46,008 nt of DNA from Peptoniphilaceae bacterium. Lineage in GTDB: Bacteria > Bacillota > Clostridia > Tissierellales > Peptoniphilaceae. Under the pieces are notes generated by a model. The model was given only the letters and a program-made list of their open reading frames with translations. It ran no database searches and had not been told where the DNA came from. The stretch's first letter is position 1, and each line of letters starts with the position of its first letter. The stretch covers positions 1 to 46,008 of the forward strand of contig JASLJE010000034.1 in the NCBI GenBank assembly GCA_030152565.1, written 5' to 3'. Below, piece by piece: positions 35,574-44,364 of the stretch. Both the position numbers and the translations under genes were made by a program.

Positions 35574-35590
35574 ATGGAGAGAAGGTTGGT

Positions 35591-36175
35591 ATGGCTAAAT
35601 TATATTTTAGATACGGAGCTATGAACTCAGGAAAATCAACTGCCCTAATGCAGGTGGCCTTTAACTATGAGGAAAGGGGTATGAAGGTGAAAATCCTTAA
35701 GCCTAGAATAGATGATAAGGGCCAGGATAGCCTCTTGTCCAGGCTGGGCATTAGCAGGGAGGTTGACTACCTAATAGATGAAGATGATGACCTTTACCAA
35801 AGCTATGACACCATAGTAGGAGGAGAGGATATTTCCTGTATTTTAATTGACGAGGTACAGTTTTTGAAAAAGGAGCAGATAGACCAACTCTTAAAGATAG
35901 CTGTCTTAAAGGGAGTGCCGGTTATTTGTTATGGCCTGAGAACAGACTTTTTAGCCAATGGCTTTGAAGGTTCTGAAAGACTTTTACTCTTGGCCCATTC
36001 CATAGAAGAGCTAAAGACCATTTGTAGATGTGGTAAAAAGGCTATTTTAAATGGACGTAAAATAAATGGTAAATTTGTCTTTGAGGGACAACAAGTAGCC
36101 ATTGATAATAAGGACTATATAGAGTATGAGGCCCTATGTGCCAAGTGCTATCTAGATCTAAAGGAAGGGAAGTAA
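35591..36175 (+). CDS. tdk: Thymidine kinase (type II)
   Basis: Salvage enzyme phosphorylating thymidine with ATP. The P-loop GAMNSGKS is at 9-16, catalytic E88 in IDEVQF, the lasso-region LRTDF at 116-120, and a structural zinc site C145, C147, C183 and C186. The 194-residue length matches the bacterial tetrameric family. GAGAAGG precedes the ATG. No promoter can be fitted between the tuf terminator and the start, so expression probably depends on read-through. Confidence 0.95.
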   Translation: MAKLYFRYGAMNSGKSTALMQVAFNYEERGMKVKILKPRIDDKGQDSLLSRLGISREVDYLIDEDDDLYQSYDTIVGGEDISCILIDEVQFLKKEQIDQLLKIAVLKGVPVICYGLRTDFLANGFEGSERLLLLAHSIEELKTICRCGKKAILNGRKINGKFVFEGQQVAIDNKDYIEYEALCAKCYLDLKEGK

Positions 36176-36189
36176 TCCCTTCCTTTTTT
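36163..36189 (+). terminator. Intrinsic terminator overlapping the tdk stop codon
   Basis: A perfect 8-bp stem GGAAGGGA (36163-36170) with TCCCTTCC (36176-36183), a 5-nt loop containing the TAA stop, then six Ts. Confidence 0.9.
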
Positions 36190-36234
36190 AATTATAGTTA
36201 ATAATCTTGGAAATTAATTAATTCCTTCTTATCC

Positions 36235-36240
36235 TATAAT
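36235..36240 (+). promoter_or_regulatory. Candidate -10 element of the Tad pilus operon
   Basis: A perfect TATAAT 16 bp before the first Tad gene, after the tdk terminator. No good -35 stands at 16-18 bp, which may mean an activator is needed. Confidence 0.45.
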
Positions 36241-36256
36241 GGTATTAGGTGATTAA

Positions 36257-37078
36257 ATGATAGACTTACTTATAAAGATCAAGGACCAGGCCTATAGAGA
36301 ACGGTTTATAAGGCTTTTTAAGCTTAAATATAAGGAAGACTTTAATGTTTTGACAGAAGAAGACTTTATTTATAGTAGGCAGCTGGTTATTAGTGACTAT
36401 GAAAAAGGACCTAACATTATCTATCTTAGCTCTAGAAAGGAAGATGGGGCTATCTATAAGTACCAGGATACTTCTCTTATCTATAGAGAGATTAAGGCCT
36501 GGGAAAAGGGCCAGCTAGAGACTGTAAAAGGTCAATTGATAGGTGTTTATAACCTTTTATCCTACAGGCTTTACAATCCAATCTTGGAAGACTTGGCAGG
36601 CCTGCTTGGGAAAAACAAAAAAATTCTTTTAATAAATTTTAATTCTTTAATTAAGAGAAGGGAAAAATCTTTTTCTCTTGATTCCCTAATAATAAATTAT
36701 AAGTTAAAACTAAATCCCCTAGCCCTAGTGGACAACCAATTAAACCTAGGCCAGGGCTATTATTATTTAAATCCAGTTGGCCATCCAGAAAACAGGGACC
36801 AACTATCCTTTGAAGCCTGGTCAAGTATTTTTAGAAGGCTTAAGTCTATGGACTTTGACTATATACTTGTGGATAAGCACCTGGGCCTGGATAGCTATGA
36901 TTTTATGCTTTTAAAGCTTCTAGATAGGTCTTTTATTTTCTTAGAAAATAAAAAAGAGGACCAGGATCTTTATGGGAAATTAGCATCCCTCGATCTTGGA
37001 ATAGAGGCTATAGCTTTAGAAAAGCCCTGGACTAGAGAAGAAGCCAGAGACTTATTGGGAGGCAGACTAAATGTATAA
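36257..37078 (+). CDS. TadZ/CpaE-like protein with degenerate ATP-binding loop
   Basis: A 273-residue cytosolic protein at the head of a Tad locus, where TadZ/CpaE, a MinD-like ATPase that sets pilus position, is expected. An N-terminal receiver-like segment (about 1-60) precedes a region that follows the MinD outline: QLIGVYNLLSYRLYNPIL (93-110), then DLAGLLGKNKKILLINFNS (112-130), later DYILVD (201-206). The fold fits strand, P-loop, helix, strand, but the usual GGxGKT is replaced by LLSYRLYNP, so it should not bind ATP in the normal way. TAGGTGA precedes the ATG. It overlaps cpaF by 8 bp. The identity rests on position and pattern, not on a search. Confidence 0.6.
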   Translation: MIDLLIKIKDQAYRERFIRLFKLKYKEDFNVLTEEDFIYSRQLVISDYEKGPNIIYLSSRKEDGAIYKYQDTSLIYREIKAWEKGQLETVKGQLIGVYNLLSYRLYNPILEDLAGLLGKNKKILLINFNSLIKRREKSFSLDSLIINYKLKLNPLALVDNQLNLGQGYYYLNPVGHPENRDQLSFEAWSSIFRRLKSMDFDYILVDKHLGLDSYDFMLLKLLDRSFIFLENKKEDQDLYGKLASLDLGIEAIALEKPWTREEARDLLGGRLNV

Positions 37079-38267
37079 CCAAAAATCTGAACTAATAGAA
37101 AAATATAAGAATATGGTTACCTCTCAAATAGAAGAAAACATTAGTGACCAGGACCTCTTAGAAAGAATAAAGAGGGTGGTAGAAAAAGACCTATCCCGGG
37201 AGAGGTCCTATCTTAAGATTGACGACTACCTGGAGCTAACCAGCCTGGTTTTCTACGAGATTAGAAAGTATGGTCTTCTCAGTGTCTTTTTAGAAGATGA
37301 CAGGGTAAGTGAGGTAATGATTAATGGTTATGATGAAATATATATAGAAAGGGCAGGGAGGATGGAAAAATCTAAATATAGGTTTAACTCCAGAGAGGAC
37401 TTGGAAAGCCTAGTCCAAAAGATTGTGGGCAAGTCAGGCAGGGAGGTTAATCTATCCAATCCCATAGTAGATACCAGACTGGAGGATGGTTCCAGGGTCA
37501 ATATAGTCCTGCCACCCCTGGCCTTAAAAGATCCAGTTATCACAGTTAGAAAGTTCCCAGAAGAAAGTTTAACCATAGATGATTTAATAGGATTTGGGAC
37601 CTTGGATAGGCCGACAGCTGATTTTTTAGAAAAGCTAGTTAAGGCCAAGTTTAATATATTAATCGGAGGGGGAACAAGTTCAGGCAAGACAACATTTTTA
37701 AATGTTTTAACTAATTTTATAAATCCTGATGAAAGGGTTATAACCATAGAAGACTCTAGAGAGCTTCAAGTAAGACAGATAAAAAACCTGGTCTCTCTCC
37801 AGTCTAGACCGGCTAATACAGCCAATAAGGGGGAGGTAAGTATAAGAGACTTGATAAAAAGCTCCCTGAGAATGAGGCCTGATAGGATAATTGTTGGAGA
37901 GGTAAGGTCAGATGAGACTATAGACATGCTCCAGGCCATGAATACAGGCCACGATGGATCCTTGTCTACAGCCCATGCCAACTCTACAGAGGATATGATA
38001 TCCAGACTAGAAGTTATGATCCTATCTGGCATAGACATCCCTCTTAAGGCTATAAAGCAAATGATCATATCTTCCATAGACCTTCTAATTCACTTAAAAA
38101 GATTGGAGGATTCCAGTAGGAAGGTTATAGAAATAAGTGAAATAGACAAGAGAGAAAAGGACCATGTAAGCTTAAATGTCCTCTATGAATATGACTATGA
38201 AAAAGGCAAGTTAGTCAGAACTGAAAATAAGCTGATAAACCAAGTAAAGAGAATAGCAGGTGAGTAG
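37071..38267 (+). CDS. cpaF: Tad pilus assembly ATPase CpaF (TadA of pili)
   Basis: Hexameric type II/IV secretion ATPase that powers pilus extension and probably retraction. Walker A GGGTSSGKTT is at 199-208, the catalytic Glu in TIEDSREL near 227, Walker B RIIVGEVR at 272-279 and the His box GHDGSLSTAHANS at 293-305. An N-terminal helical domain is followed by VSEVMINGYDEIYIE, typical of CpaF. The 398-residue length is normal for monoderms. It is followed directly by tadB with no gap. Confidence 0.95.
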   Translation: MYNQKSELIEKYKNMVTSQIEENISDQDLLERIKRVVEKDLSRERSYLKIDDYLELTSLVFYEIRKYGLLSVFLEDDRVSEVMINGYDEIYIERAGRMEKSKYRFNSREDLESLVQKIVGKSGREVNLSNPIVDTRLEDGSRVNIVLPPLALKDPVITVRKFPEESLTIDDLIGFGTLDRPTADFLEKLVKAKFNILIGGGTSSGKTTFLNVLTNFINPDERVITIEDSRELQVRQIKNLVSLQSRPANTANKGEVSIRDLIKSSLRMRPDRIIVGEVRSDETIDMLQAMNTGHDGSLSTAHANSTEDMISRLEVMILSGIDIPLKAIKQMIISSIDLLIHLKRLEDSSRKVIEISEIDKREKDHVSLNVLYEYDYEKGKLVRTENKLINQVKRIAGE

Positions 38268-38975
38268 ATGAAGGACAAGGATCGTTTAGTGGGGATGGGA
38301 CTGGGAATATTAATTTTTGGTCTTACCTCCTATCTATTTTTTGAATTAAAGATAGTCAGTCTGGTCCTAGGCCTTCTGGGAGGATATTTTTATAGTCCGA
38401 CCTATAAGGCTAAAAAATTAGAGGCAAGGAAAAAGAAAAGTACCCTGGAGTTTAGAGAGTTTATAGATCTTTTAAACAACTCAATAGGGGCTGGAGAGAA
38501 CCTGGAAAACGCCATAAGAAATTCCCATAGAGACCTTTTAGATATGTTTTCTGATAAGGATCCTATAGTTATCTATAGCAAGGATATGGTTTCTTCCTTG
38601 GACCTGGGCCAGTCTATGAAAAAGGTCTTGGAGGATTTTGGAGAAAAGATGGACCTGGAAGATGTGGATATCTTTATAGGAACCCTGATTATAGCCATAG
38701 ATTCAGGTATGAATATTAGCTATATCATAGATAATAGTAAGACGATTTTAAATCAAAAAATAGATATTGAGTTGGAGATAGACAGCATGATGAAGGCCAG
38801 CAAGAGGGAACTTACCATTATGACCGTACTTCCCCTTTTAATTATTCTTTTATTAAAAATTACCAGGCCGGACTACCAGCTGGCTAAAGCAGATTACCTG
38901 GTAAGATTACCTGTCTTTTTCATCTTTGTCCTAGCCTATAGGATGGGACAAAAAATAGTTTCCTTGGAGTTATAA
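38268..38975 (+). CDS. tadB: Tad platform protein TadB (type II secretion F-domain)
   Basis: Inner-membrane platform protein that works with CpaF to insert pilin. It has two N-terminal hydrophobic segments (about 8-42), a cytosolic T2SSF domain with EFIDLLNNSIGAGENLENAI, and C-terminal membrane segments (about 180-225). At 235 residues it is shorter than proteobacterial TadB (about 300). The ATG follows the cpaF stop directly, with GGTGAG upstream. Confidence 0.85.
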   Translation: MKDKDRLVGMGLGILIFGLTSYLFFELKIVSLVLGLLGGYFYSPTYKAKKLEARKKKSTLEFREFIDLLNNSIGAGENLENAIRNSHRDLLDMFSDKDPIVIYSKDMVSSLDLGQSMKKVLEDFGEKMDLEDVDIFIGTLIIAIDSGMNISYIIDNSKTILNQKIDIELEIDSMMKASKRELTIMTVLPLLIILLLKITRPDYQLAKADYLVRLPVFFIFVLAYRMGQKIVSLEL

Positions 38976-39848
38976 ATGAAGACAAATAAAGAAATACTAG
39001 GACTTTTAGGCCTGACTGGATACTTGATCTTTAAGATGGCCCTTTTAAAAATATATGGTTTGGAAATGGAAGAGTTGGCAGACCAGCTTGCTGGCAAGAA
39101 AAAGATAACAAAATACTATCAGGCTAGATACCAGGTCCTGGCTAAAAAAATCTTAAGTAAAAAGAAGGCCTATAAGACTAAAAGCTATAGCCTTTTTTAC
39201 TATCAATATGAGGAAGAAGATATATATGACAAGATAATTGAAAACCTGGCCCTAAAATTACTTATTATAGATAAATTACTTATCCTATCTCTACTGGGCT
39301 TAATTTACACAGCTAGCCTTTTTGTATTTTTTCTAGTTCTCGGCTTGGCCGCCCTAATCCCCCCTTTAATAGACATGGACCTGGATATAAAAAGCAGGTC
39401 TTATCAGTTGGAAATAAAAAATGAGCTACCCATAGTGTTAACAAAATTTTCGCTTTTAACCAAGGCCAGCATTAATATTAGAAAATCATTTAGGATAGTT
39501 GCCTACAGTGGAGATGGGATAATTAATTATAAAATGCAGGAAATAATCAAGGATATAGAAAATGGAATGGAAGAGAGAAGGGCAATTAATAAGTTGAACA
39601 AGATGACTAATGCCATGACTATGAAAAAGTTTACTTCGGCCATAAATCAAAATATAGCCCTAGGTACCAAAAACTTTGATAGGAATCTGGATTTAATGAA
39701 GGATGAAAGTTGGAATGAAAAAAGGGCCCTTATAAGGGCCAAATCACAAATGGCCAGTCAAAAGTTACTGGTTCCCAATGTGATGATGTTTATAGGAATA
39801 ATGGTCATGGTAATGGTTCCCATGTTAGCTACTAGTATAGGAGGATAA
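38976..39848 (+). CDS. tadC: Tad platform protein TadC (type II secretion F-domain)
   Basis: Second platform protein. It has a central pair of hydrophobic segments (about 95-135), a T2SSF region with ELPIVLTKFSLLTKASINIRKSF, and a C-terminal membrane segment (about 268-288). The 290-residue length is usual. It starts immediately after tadB, so translational coupling is likely. Confidence 0.85.
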   Translation: MKTNKEILGLLGLTGYLIFKMALLKIYGLEMEELADQLAGKKKITKYYQARYQVLAKKILSKKKAYKTKSYSLFYYQYEEEDIYDKIIENLALKLLIIDKLLILSLLGLIYTASLFVFFLVLGLAALIPPLIDMDLDIKSRSYQLEIKNELPIVLTKFSLLTKASINIRKSFRIVAYSGDGIINYKMQEIIKDIENGMEERRAINKLNKMTNAMTMKKFTSAINQNIALGTKNFDRNLDLMKDESWNEKRALIRAKSQMASQKLLVPNVMMFIGIMVMVMVPMLATSIGG

Positions 39849-39849
39849 G

Positions 39850-40068
39850 ATGATTTATTTAGCCAGTAGAAATTTTATAGAAAATAAAGTAGGCCCAGTC
39901 CTAAAAAGGATGGTTAGAGAAGAGGATGGAGAAATCAACATGATAGCTATTGTTTTGATTATCTTGGTTGTCATTGCCCTAGCTGTAGTATTTAAAGATG
40001 GTATAAAAAAGGTTTTAGAAAAGGCCTTTAAGATTATGGAGGGCGAAGTTGATAAGATTGGGAAGTGA
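39850..40068 (+). CDS. Flp-like type IVb pilin, small
   Basis: A 72-residue protein with a short charged N-terminus, one hydrophobic segment (about 30-48, MIAIVLIILVVIALAVVF) and a charged C-terminal helix. Size and position after tadC are those of the major Flp pilin. Flp proteins are cut after a Gly with Glu at +5 of the mature chain; here the only candidate is EEDG-EINMIAI, which has Glu at +1 and Ile at +5. AGGAGG precedes the ATG. It overlaps the next gene by 20 bp. It may be the pilin itself or a platform helper; mass spectrometry would be decisive. Confidence 0.7.
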   Translation: MIYLASRNFIENKVGPVLKRMVREEDGEINMIAIVLIILVVIALAVVFKDGIKKVLEKAFKIMEGEVDKIGK

Positions 40069-40519
40069 TAGGGGGGCTGTAGAGCTGGTAGAGGCAAGTT
40101 TAATCTATCCTATAATATTTATTTTTGTAGCCTCTCTCTTAATTTTTTCCTTGAAAATCTATAACTTGGTCTACCTCTATAATTATTCCTATGGGAACTT
40201 GGAAAGGCTGGTCCAGGAAGAGGACCTATCCAGGGAAGACTTAATGGATGAAAAGACAGGTGGCTTAAATATTAAGGACTATAGCTACCATATAAAGAAG
40301 GGAAGATGGGGTCTTTATGATAGGTATGAGAGTACTATTTCCTATAGGGAGGGCCTGGCCTTTAAGTCTAAGATCCAGTTAGATATAGACAAGTACCACT
40401 TGGGAGAGGCCAAGTATATTAGGCAAATCGACTTTTTAAATTCTCTAGGGGACTTATTTTTCAATACTAAGACAAGGGTTGGTGAGGACAATAAAGATAT
40501 TTTACAAGAGGAGGACTAG
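40049..40519 (+). CDS. TadE-like pseudopilin
   Basis: A 156-residue protein with a TTG start, 5 nt after GGAGGG at 40038-40043, overlapping the pilin gene. The N-terminus has a short basic leader, then DRGAVELVEASLIYPIIFIF and a hydrophobic helix to about residue 40: the TadE pattern of a prepilin-type site (RG-AVE) followed by a membrane helix. The rest is a predicted extracellular domain without further known motifs. It is probably a minor pilin or tip component. Confidence 0.7.
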   Translation: MIRLGSDRGAVELVEASLIYPIIFIFVASLLIFSLKIYNLVYLYNYSYGNLERLVQEEDLSREDLMDEKTGGLNIKDYSYHIKKGRWGLYDRYESTISYREGLAFKSKIQLDIDKYHLGEAKYIRQIDFLNSLGDLFFNTKTRVGEDNKDILQEED

Positions 40520-42827
40520 GGGATCAGTATCTATTTTTCTCAGCCTTATTTTGATACCAACCTACCTGGTGGGTGTGGGAATAACAGACTTTGCCATGCT
40601 CTATGGAGCTTCTAATATAGCCAGAAACAACCTAAATAATATAGTCAATGGAATCTACTACCAGCATGATACTGGTCTTTTGGAGAAGTACCACCTTTTG
40701 GCCATCACTGAGGAAAAGGAAATTTTAGAAGACATGATAAGGCCTATAGCCCAAAATAACCTGGAGCAAGAGCCAGACAAGGATCTTTTATTGAGAAAGA
40801 AAAATTACTTGGACATGGGACTTGCCAACTTTGAAATAAAAATAGATAAGTCCGGTAGCCTGGCCAGCCCTAGCATATTGGAAAACCAAATCATAGAATA
40901 TATGAAGTATAAGAAAATCTTAGACATTCCAATCTTTATAGAAGAATTTATTAAGGACTATAATTCGGCTGTGGAAGATGGCAAGGTCATTAAGGAAAAG
41001 ATGGCCTATGACAAGAAGATAAACAAGGCAGATGCCAGGTTGGATAATATAGGAAGGGATTTTAAAGTTATAAATGAGTCTTCAGATAAGATAAATAAGA
41101 TAATTGATGACTATAATCAAAGAAGGGTAGATGCTCAGGCCCTGGAGGGCAAGGAAAGTTTGACCATGGATGAAAGAAAAATCATAAATGGCTATGGAGC
41201 CTCTAGACAAAACCTAGCCAATGCCATAAATAGGATCAATAGGCAGTATAGCCGGCTGGAAGGTAGGCTTGATGAATTTATAGATTTTAAAAAGGACCTA
41301 AAAAAAGATAGGGACCAGTGGCAGGACTATATGGAGAATATAGAAAATGACAAGATGAAGATCATCTATAAAAATGGTGACTTTTTATCCAATCTTATCT
41401 TTAAAAAGATAGGAGTAGACTCTAGTAAGGCCCAGTTGGTCTATGATCAAGAAAATCTTTTGGAGATGGGAAAGGCAGTAGAAGAAGAAGGACATATTTA
41501 CTATGGCCTGGGCAACTACCAGGACGACCCTATAAGTAAGTACTTGGAAAACAAGGAAAAGTTAAAGGGAGAGGGGGATAAAAACCAGGCTAAAAATATA
41601 AAAAACAAGCTTACAGCCAGGGTAAATTCTCTTTTTTTCAAGGAAAAGACCGGAAAAAAGCTCTTTGACTTTGTAAGCGAGTCCAGACTGGATTTTTTAG
41701 TCCAAGAAGGAGCATCCCTGGAAGAAACCAGACTGGGACCTATTAGAAAGGGCTACTCAGACTCTGAAAAACTAGAGAACTTTATGGAGGTTATGGGGGA
41801 TAGTCAAAAGATAGAAAAAACTTCTGGCCAGGGCTTTTTGGACAATCTTCTTATAGCTGACTATATAGTTAGTTTTTTCCCCAACAAGCTAGATGACAAG
41901 GAAGACTTTAACAGCAAGCAGGAATATATCATATTTGGCAAGGAGAAACTGGATGAAAATGTGGACAAGGCCAATAATAGAATTTTATTAACCAGGTTTT
42001 TATTCAATAGCGTCTATGCCTTTACAGATGGAAATATTCAAACACAAACTTCTCTTTTGGCCACCCAGCTATCAGCTGGTTTTGGCTTTGCCATCCCCCT
42101 AATACAAATGGTCTTAATAGCAAGTCTAGCCCTGGGAGAAAGTCTTTTGGATGTGGATGATCTAAATCAAAACAAGGCAGTTCCCATAATAAAGAATAAG
42201 AAGACCTGGAAATTAGGTCTTACCAGTATAAAGAATCTATCAGAAGAGGACCTGGAAAGAATTGGGGACAAGTTTGAAAGTTTTGATACCCAGGATATTT
42301 TCTCCAATACGGTCCAGTCCTTCATCCTATCAGAGGCCATCTTTGAGGGAGACTTTTCCTCAAACTTTGATGACTTTGTCAAAGAACTGGGGGCTGATCT
42401 AAAGGCTGGAGACTATGATAACTTACTAGTAAAAAGAAAGCTTACGGCCAACTATGACCAGTTTAAAAATTTGGCTGAAAACGGAAATGTGGAAGAGATA
42501 GGAGACTATGTTGAAGGCCAGGCCCAGACCCTGCCCGAGGACAGAAATTCCAGATCTAGTTTTCGTATGGACTACTCTAATTATCTTCTTCTAATTCTTT
42601 TAATAAAGCTTAACATGGGCTATAAGCATGAAATGCTACAAAGGGTGGCCCTTTTAATAGAGGCAGACCTAGCCCAATATGGCTACTTTGATATAAGTAG
42701 GACTTATTCAGAGTTTAGGGTTGATTATCAGGTCTTTATTAACACTGTCTATGTTCACAAGATAGTAAATAGGAAAAGAGGTAACTATTTTGACTTTAGT
42801 ATAAGTAAGGGATTTTATGAAAAATGA
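40482..42827 (+). CDS. DUF5702-type TadG-like membrane-anchored protein
   Basis: A large protein of about 780 residues. After a basic N-terminus, RGSVSIFLSLILIPTYLVGVG forms a membrane helix (about 14-36), then DFAMLYGASNIARNNLNNIVNGIYYQHDTGLLEKYHLLA closely follows the DUF5702/TadG pattern seen in clostridial Tad loci. The remainder is an extracellular, partly coiled-coil region with a further hydrophobic stretch near 530-560. I choose GTG 40482; TTG 40479 is adjacent. Ribosome site AAGGG is close and weak, so coupling to the upstream gene (about 38 bp overlap) probably matters. Function unknown, likely pilus base or surface. Confidence 0.7.
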   Translation: MRTIKIFYKRRTRGSVSIFLSLILIPTYLVGVGITDFAMLYGASNIARNNLNNIVNGIYYQHDTGLLEKYHLLAITEEKEILEDMIRPIAQNNLEQEPDKDLLLRKKNYLDMGLANFEIKIDKSGSLASPSILENQIIEYMKYKKILDIPIFIEEFIKDYNSAVEDGKVIKEKMAYDKKINKADARLDNIGRDFKVINESSDKINKIIDDYNQRRVDAQALEGKESLTMDERKIINGYGASRQNLANAINRINRQYSRLEGRLDEFIDFKKDLKKDRDQWQDYMENIENDKMKIIYKNGDFLSNLIFKKIGVDSSKAQLVYDQENLLEMGKAVEEEGHIYYGLGNYQDDPISKYLENKEKLKGEGDKNQAKNIKNKLTARVNSLFFKEKTGKKLFDFVSESRLDFLVQEGASLEETRLGPIRKGYSDSEKLENFMEVMGDSQKIEKTSGQGFLDNLLIADYIVSFFPNKLDDKEDFNSKQEYIIFGKEKLDENVDKANNRILLTRFLFNSVYAFTDGNIQTQTSLLATQLSAGFGFAIPLIQMVLIASLALGESLLDVDDLNQNKAVPIIKNKKTWKLGLTSIKNLSEEDLERIGDKFESFDTQDIFSNTVQSFILSEAIFEGDFSSNFDDFVKELGADLKAGDYDNLLVKRKLTANYDQFKNLAENGNVEEIGDYVEGQAQTLPEDRNSRSSFRMDYSNYLLLILLIKLNMGYKHEMLQRVALLIEADLAQYGYFDISRTYSEFRVDYQVFINTVYVHKIVNRKRGNYFDFSISKGFYEK

Positions 42828-43827
42828 TAGGGGAAGTGTAACAATTGAAGCCTCTCTAGTTCTTTTCACCTTCCTTCTAGGCTTTCTAGCCATAAACTTT
42901 ATGGCCCTAAATGTTCTAGTAGAGACTAGGACCAAGTTACTCTTGGACAATGCCTGTGTGGATTTAAACAACTATATCTACCTAAATGATAGGTTAAATA
43001 TAGTTGATGAGGAGAAGATAGATGCCTATGTGGATAAACTCTTGGAAAAAAGTTCCCTGGAGCTGGAAGGAGTTGATGGTAGAAGCCTTAGGAACAACCC
43101 TCTCTTTTTAAGACTTAAGCTAAAAACCCTGATGGGTAAGTATCTAAATCTACCCTTGGAAGACTTTATGGAAAATCTAGGAGTAAAAAACTTAAGCTTT
43201 ATCAGGTCTAAAATTCTAGAGGATAATAAAAATATTGAAGTTGTCATGGAATATGATTTGGACTACCAGGTATTTGGACTAATGGAGAGAAAAAGGCATG
43301 TGGTCCAAGTTTCCCACATAGTTACCCATAGACCTCTAAGGGAGGAGGACAAGGAGGAAGAAGAGGACTCTGGCATGTGGCATGAGAGTAATTTTACCAG
43401 GGGCAGGTACTATGTAAATAAGATAAGAGAGGAAAACAAGTATAAGGTTTGTCAACTAGGTCAAAAGATAGATCTTTACGATGAGACAGAAGCTACTGTG
43501 ACAGAAATCTTTTCTGTAAATCTTTTTAATAAGTCCTATTCCACTGAAGAGGGGGCTAGCTATAAGCTTAAAAGTGCCTATCTTAAAAACTTTTTAGAAA
43601 ATAAGGCCTTAAATCTTTACGATGATGTGGAAAAGCTAGGAGGAAGTTTGAAGATGGAAGACGGGACCAAGGTAAAACTCCATGGAGGGGAAAGAAGACA
43701 AATCATCCTGGTAGTGCCAGAAGAGGCCAAGATGTTTGCCAGAGACCTGGATGAGATTAGGAGGGAAATTTTGAAAAACAATAATACAAAGATAATTTTA
43801 AGATATAGGGATAAGGCTTTAAAATGA
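42817..43827 (+). CDS. TadE-like minor pilin or assembly protein
   Basis: A 336-residue protein. KNDRGSVTIEASLVLFTFLL has a textbook class III prepilin site: Gly6, then Glu at +5 (E11), followed by a hydrophobic helix to about 30. The long C-terminal domain has no motif I recognise and includes an acidic run near 183-190. It overlaps the DUF5702 gene by 11 bp and the peptidase gene by 4 bp. It should be processed by the prepilin peptidase that follows. Confidence 0.7.
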   Translation: MKNDRGSVTIEASLVLFTFLLGFLAINFMALNVLVETRTKLLLDNACVDLNNYIYLNDRLNIVDEEKIDAYVDKLLEKSSLELEGVDGRSLRNNPLFLRLKLKTLMGKYLNLPLEDFMENLGVKNLSFIRSKILEDNKNIEVVMEYDLDYQVFGLMERKRHVVQVSHIVTHRPLREEDKEEEEDSGMWHESNFTRGRYYVNKIREENKYKVCQLGQKIDLYDETEATVTEIFSVNLFNKSYSTEEGASYKLKSAYLKNFLENKALNLYDDVEKLGGSLKMEDGTKVKLHGGERRQIILVVPEEAKMFARDLDEIRREILKNNNTKIILRYRDKALK

Positions 43828-44363
43828 TAAATCTAATTTATGGCCAGTCACTTTTGGCCCTCCTTATAAGTTTTCTCTACAAGTATAAAAAATATAGAGA
43901 AAAAGACCTGGTCCTTCTAGGCCTTATCTTAGGTCTATCCTTTATAGGCTTGGAAAGAGAGGATTACTTTTATAGGTTGATTTTTATAAGCCTGGCCTAT
44001 ATCGATTTGAAGGAACATAGAATTCCTAACAGGATTCTTCTTTTAGGCCTGGTCTATTGGATTTTATTTGATAGAAGCTTAAGTCCTAGCATGACCTACT
44101 ATGGCTTTATATCCTTGGGTCTACTAGTAGGACTTTTGGTCCTATCCTTGGCTACAGGTCAAGTGGGCATGGGGGATGTAAAACTCCTAGGCCTGGTTTT
44201 ACTAGTTTATGGACCGACTATTTTCTTATCCTTATTTTTTCTTTCACTTATATTATTATTCTTTTATTCAATATTTTTACTAGTAGGCCAGGGGCAGGAG
44301 GGAGGCTATTCTATAGCCTATGGTCCCTTTCTAGGGCTGGCCTTAATTTACTTGGGGGTCTGA
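43824..44363 (+). CDS. Type IV prepilin peptidase (TadV/CpaA type)
   Basis: A membrane aspartyl protease that cleaves Flp and TadE leaders. About six hydrophobic segments are seen in 179 residues. Catalytic Asp61 lies in AYIDLKEHRIPN and Asp118 in GMGDVK (115-120). It lacks the N-terminal methylase domain of large PilD enzymes, as in TadV. It overlaps the preceding TadE-like gene by 4 bp (ATGA). Confidence 0.93.
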   Translation: MINLIYGQSLLALLISFLYKYKKYREKDLVLLGLILGLSFIGLEREDYFYRLIFISLAYIDLKEHRIPNRILLLGLVYWILFDRSLSPSMTYYGFISLGLLVGLLVLSLATGQVGMGDVKLLGLVLLVYGPTIFLSLFFLSLILLFFYSIFLLVGQGQEGGYSIAYGPFLGLALIYLGV

Positions 44364-44364
44364 T

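Noticed and set aside
40506..40514. Strong Shine-Dalgarno sequence AAGAGGAGG inside the DUF5702 gene
   Set aside because: No ATG, GTG or TTG follows at a useful distance before the membrane helix; it encodes the basic Lys-Arg-Arg stretch.
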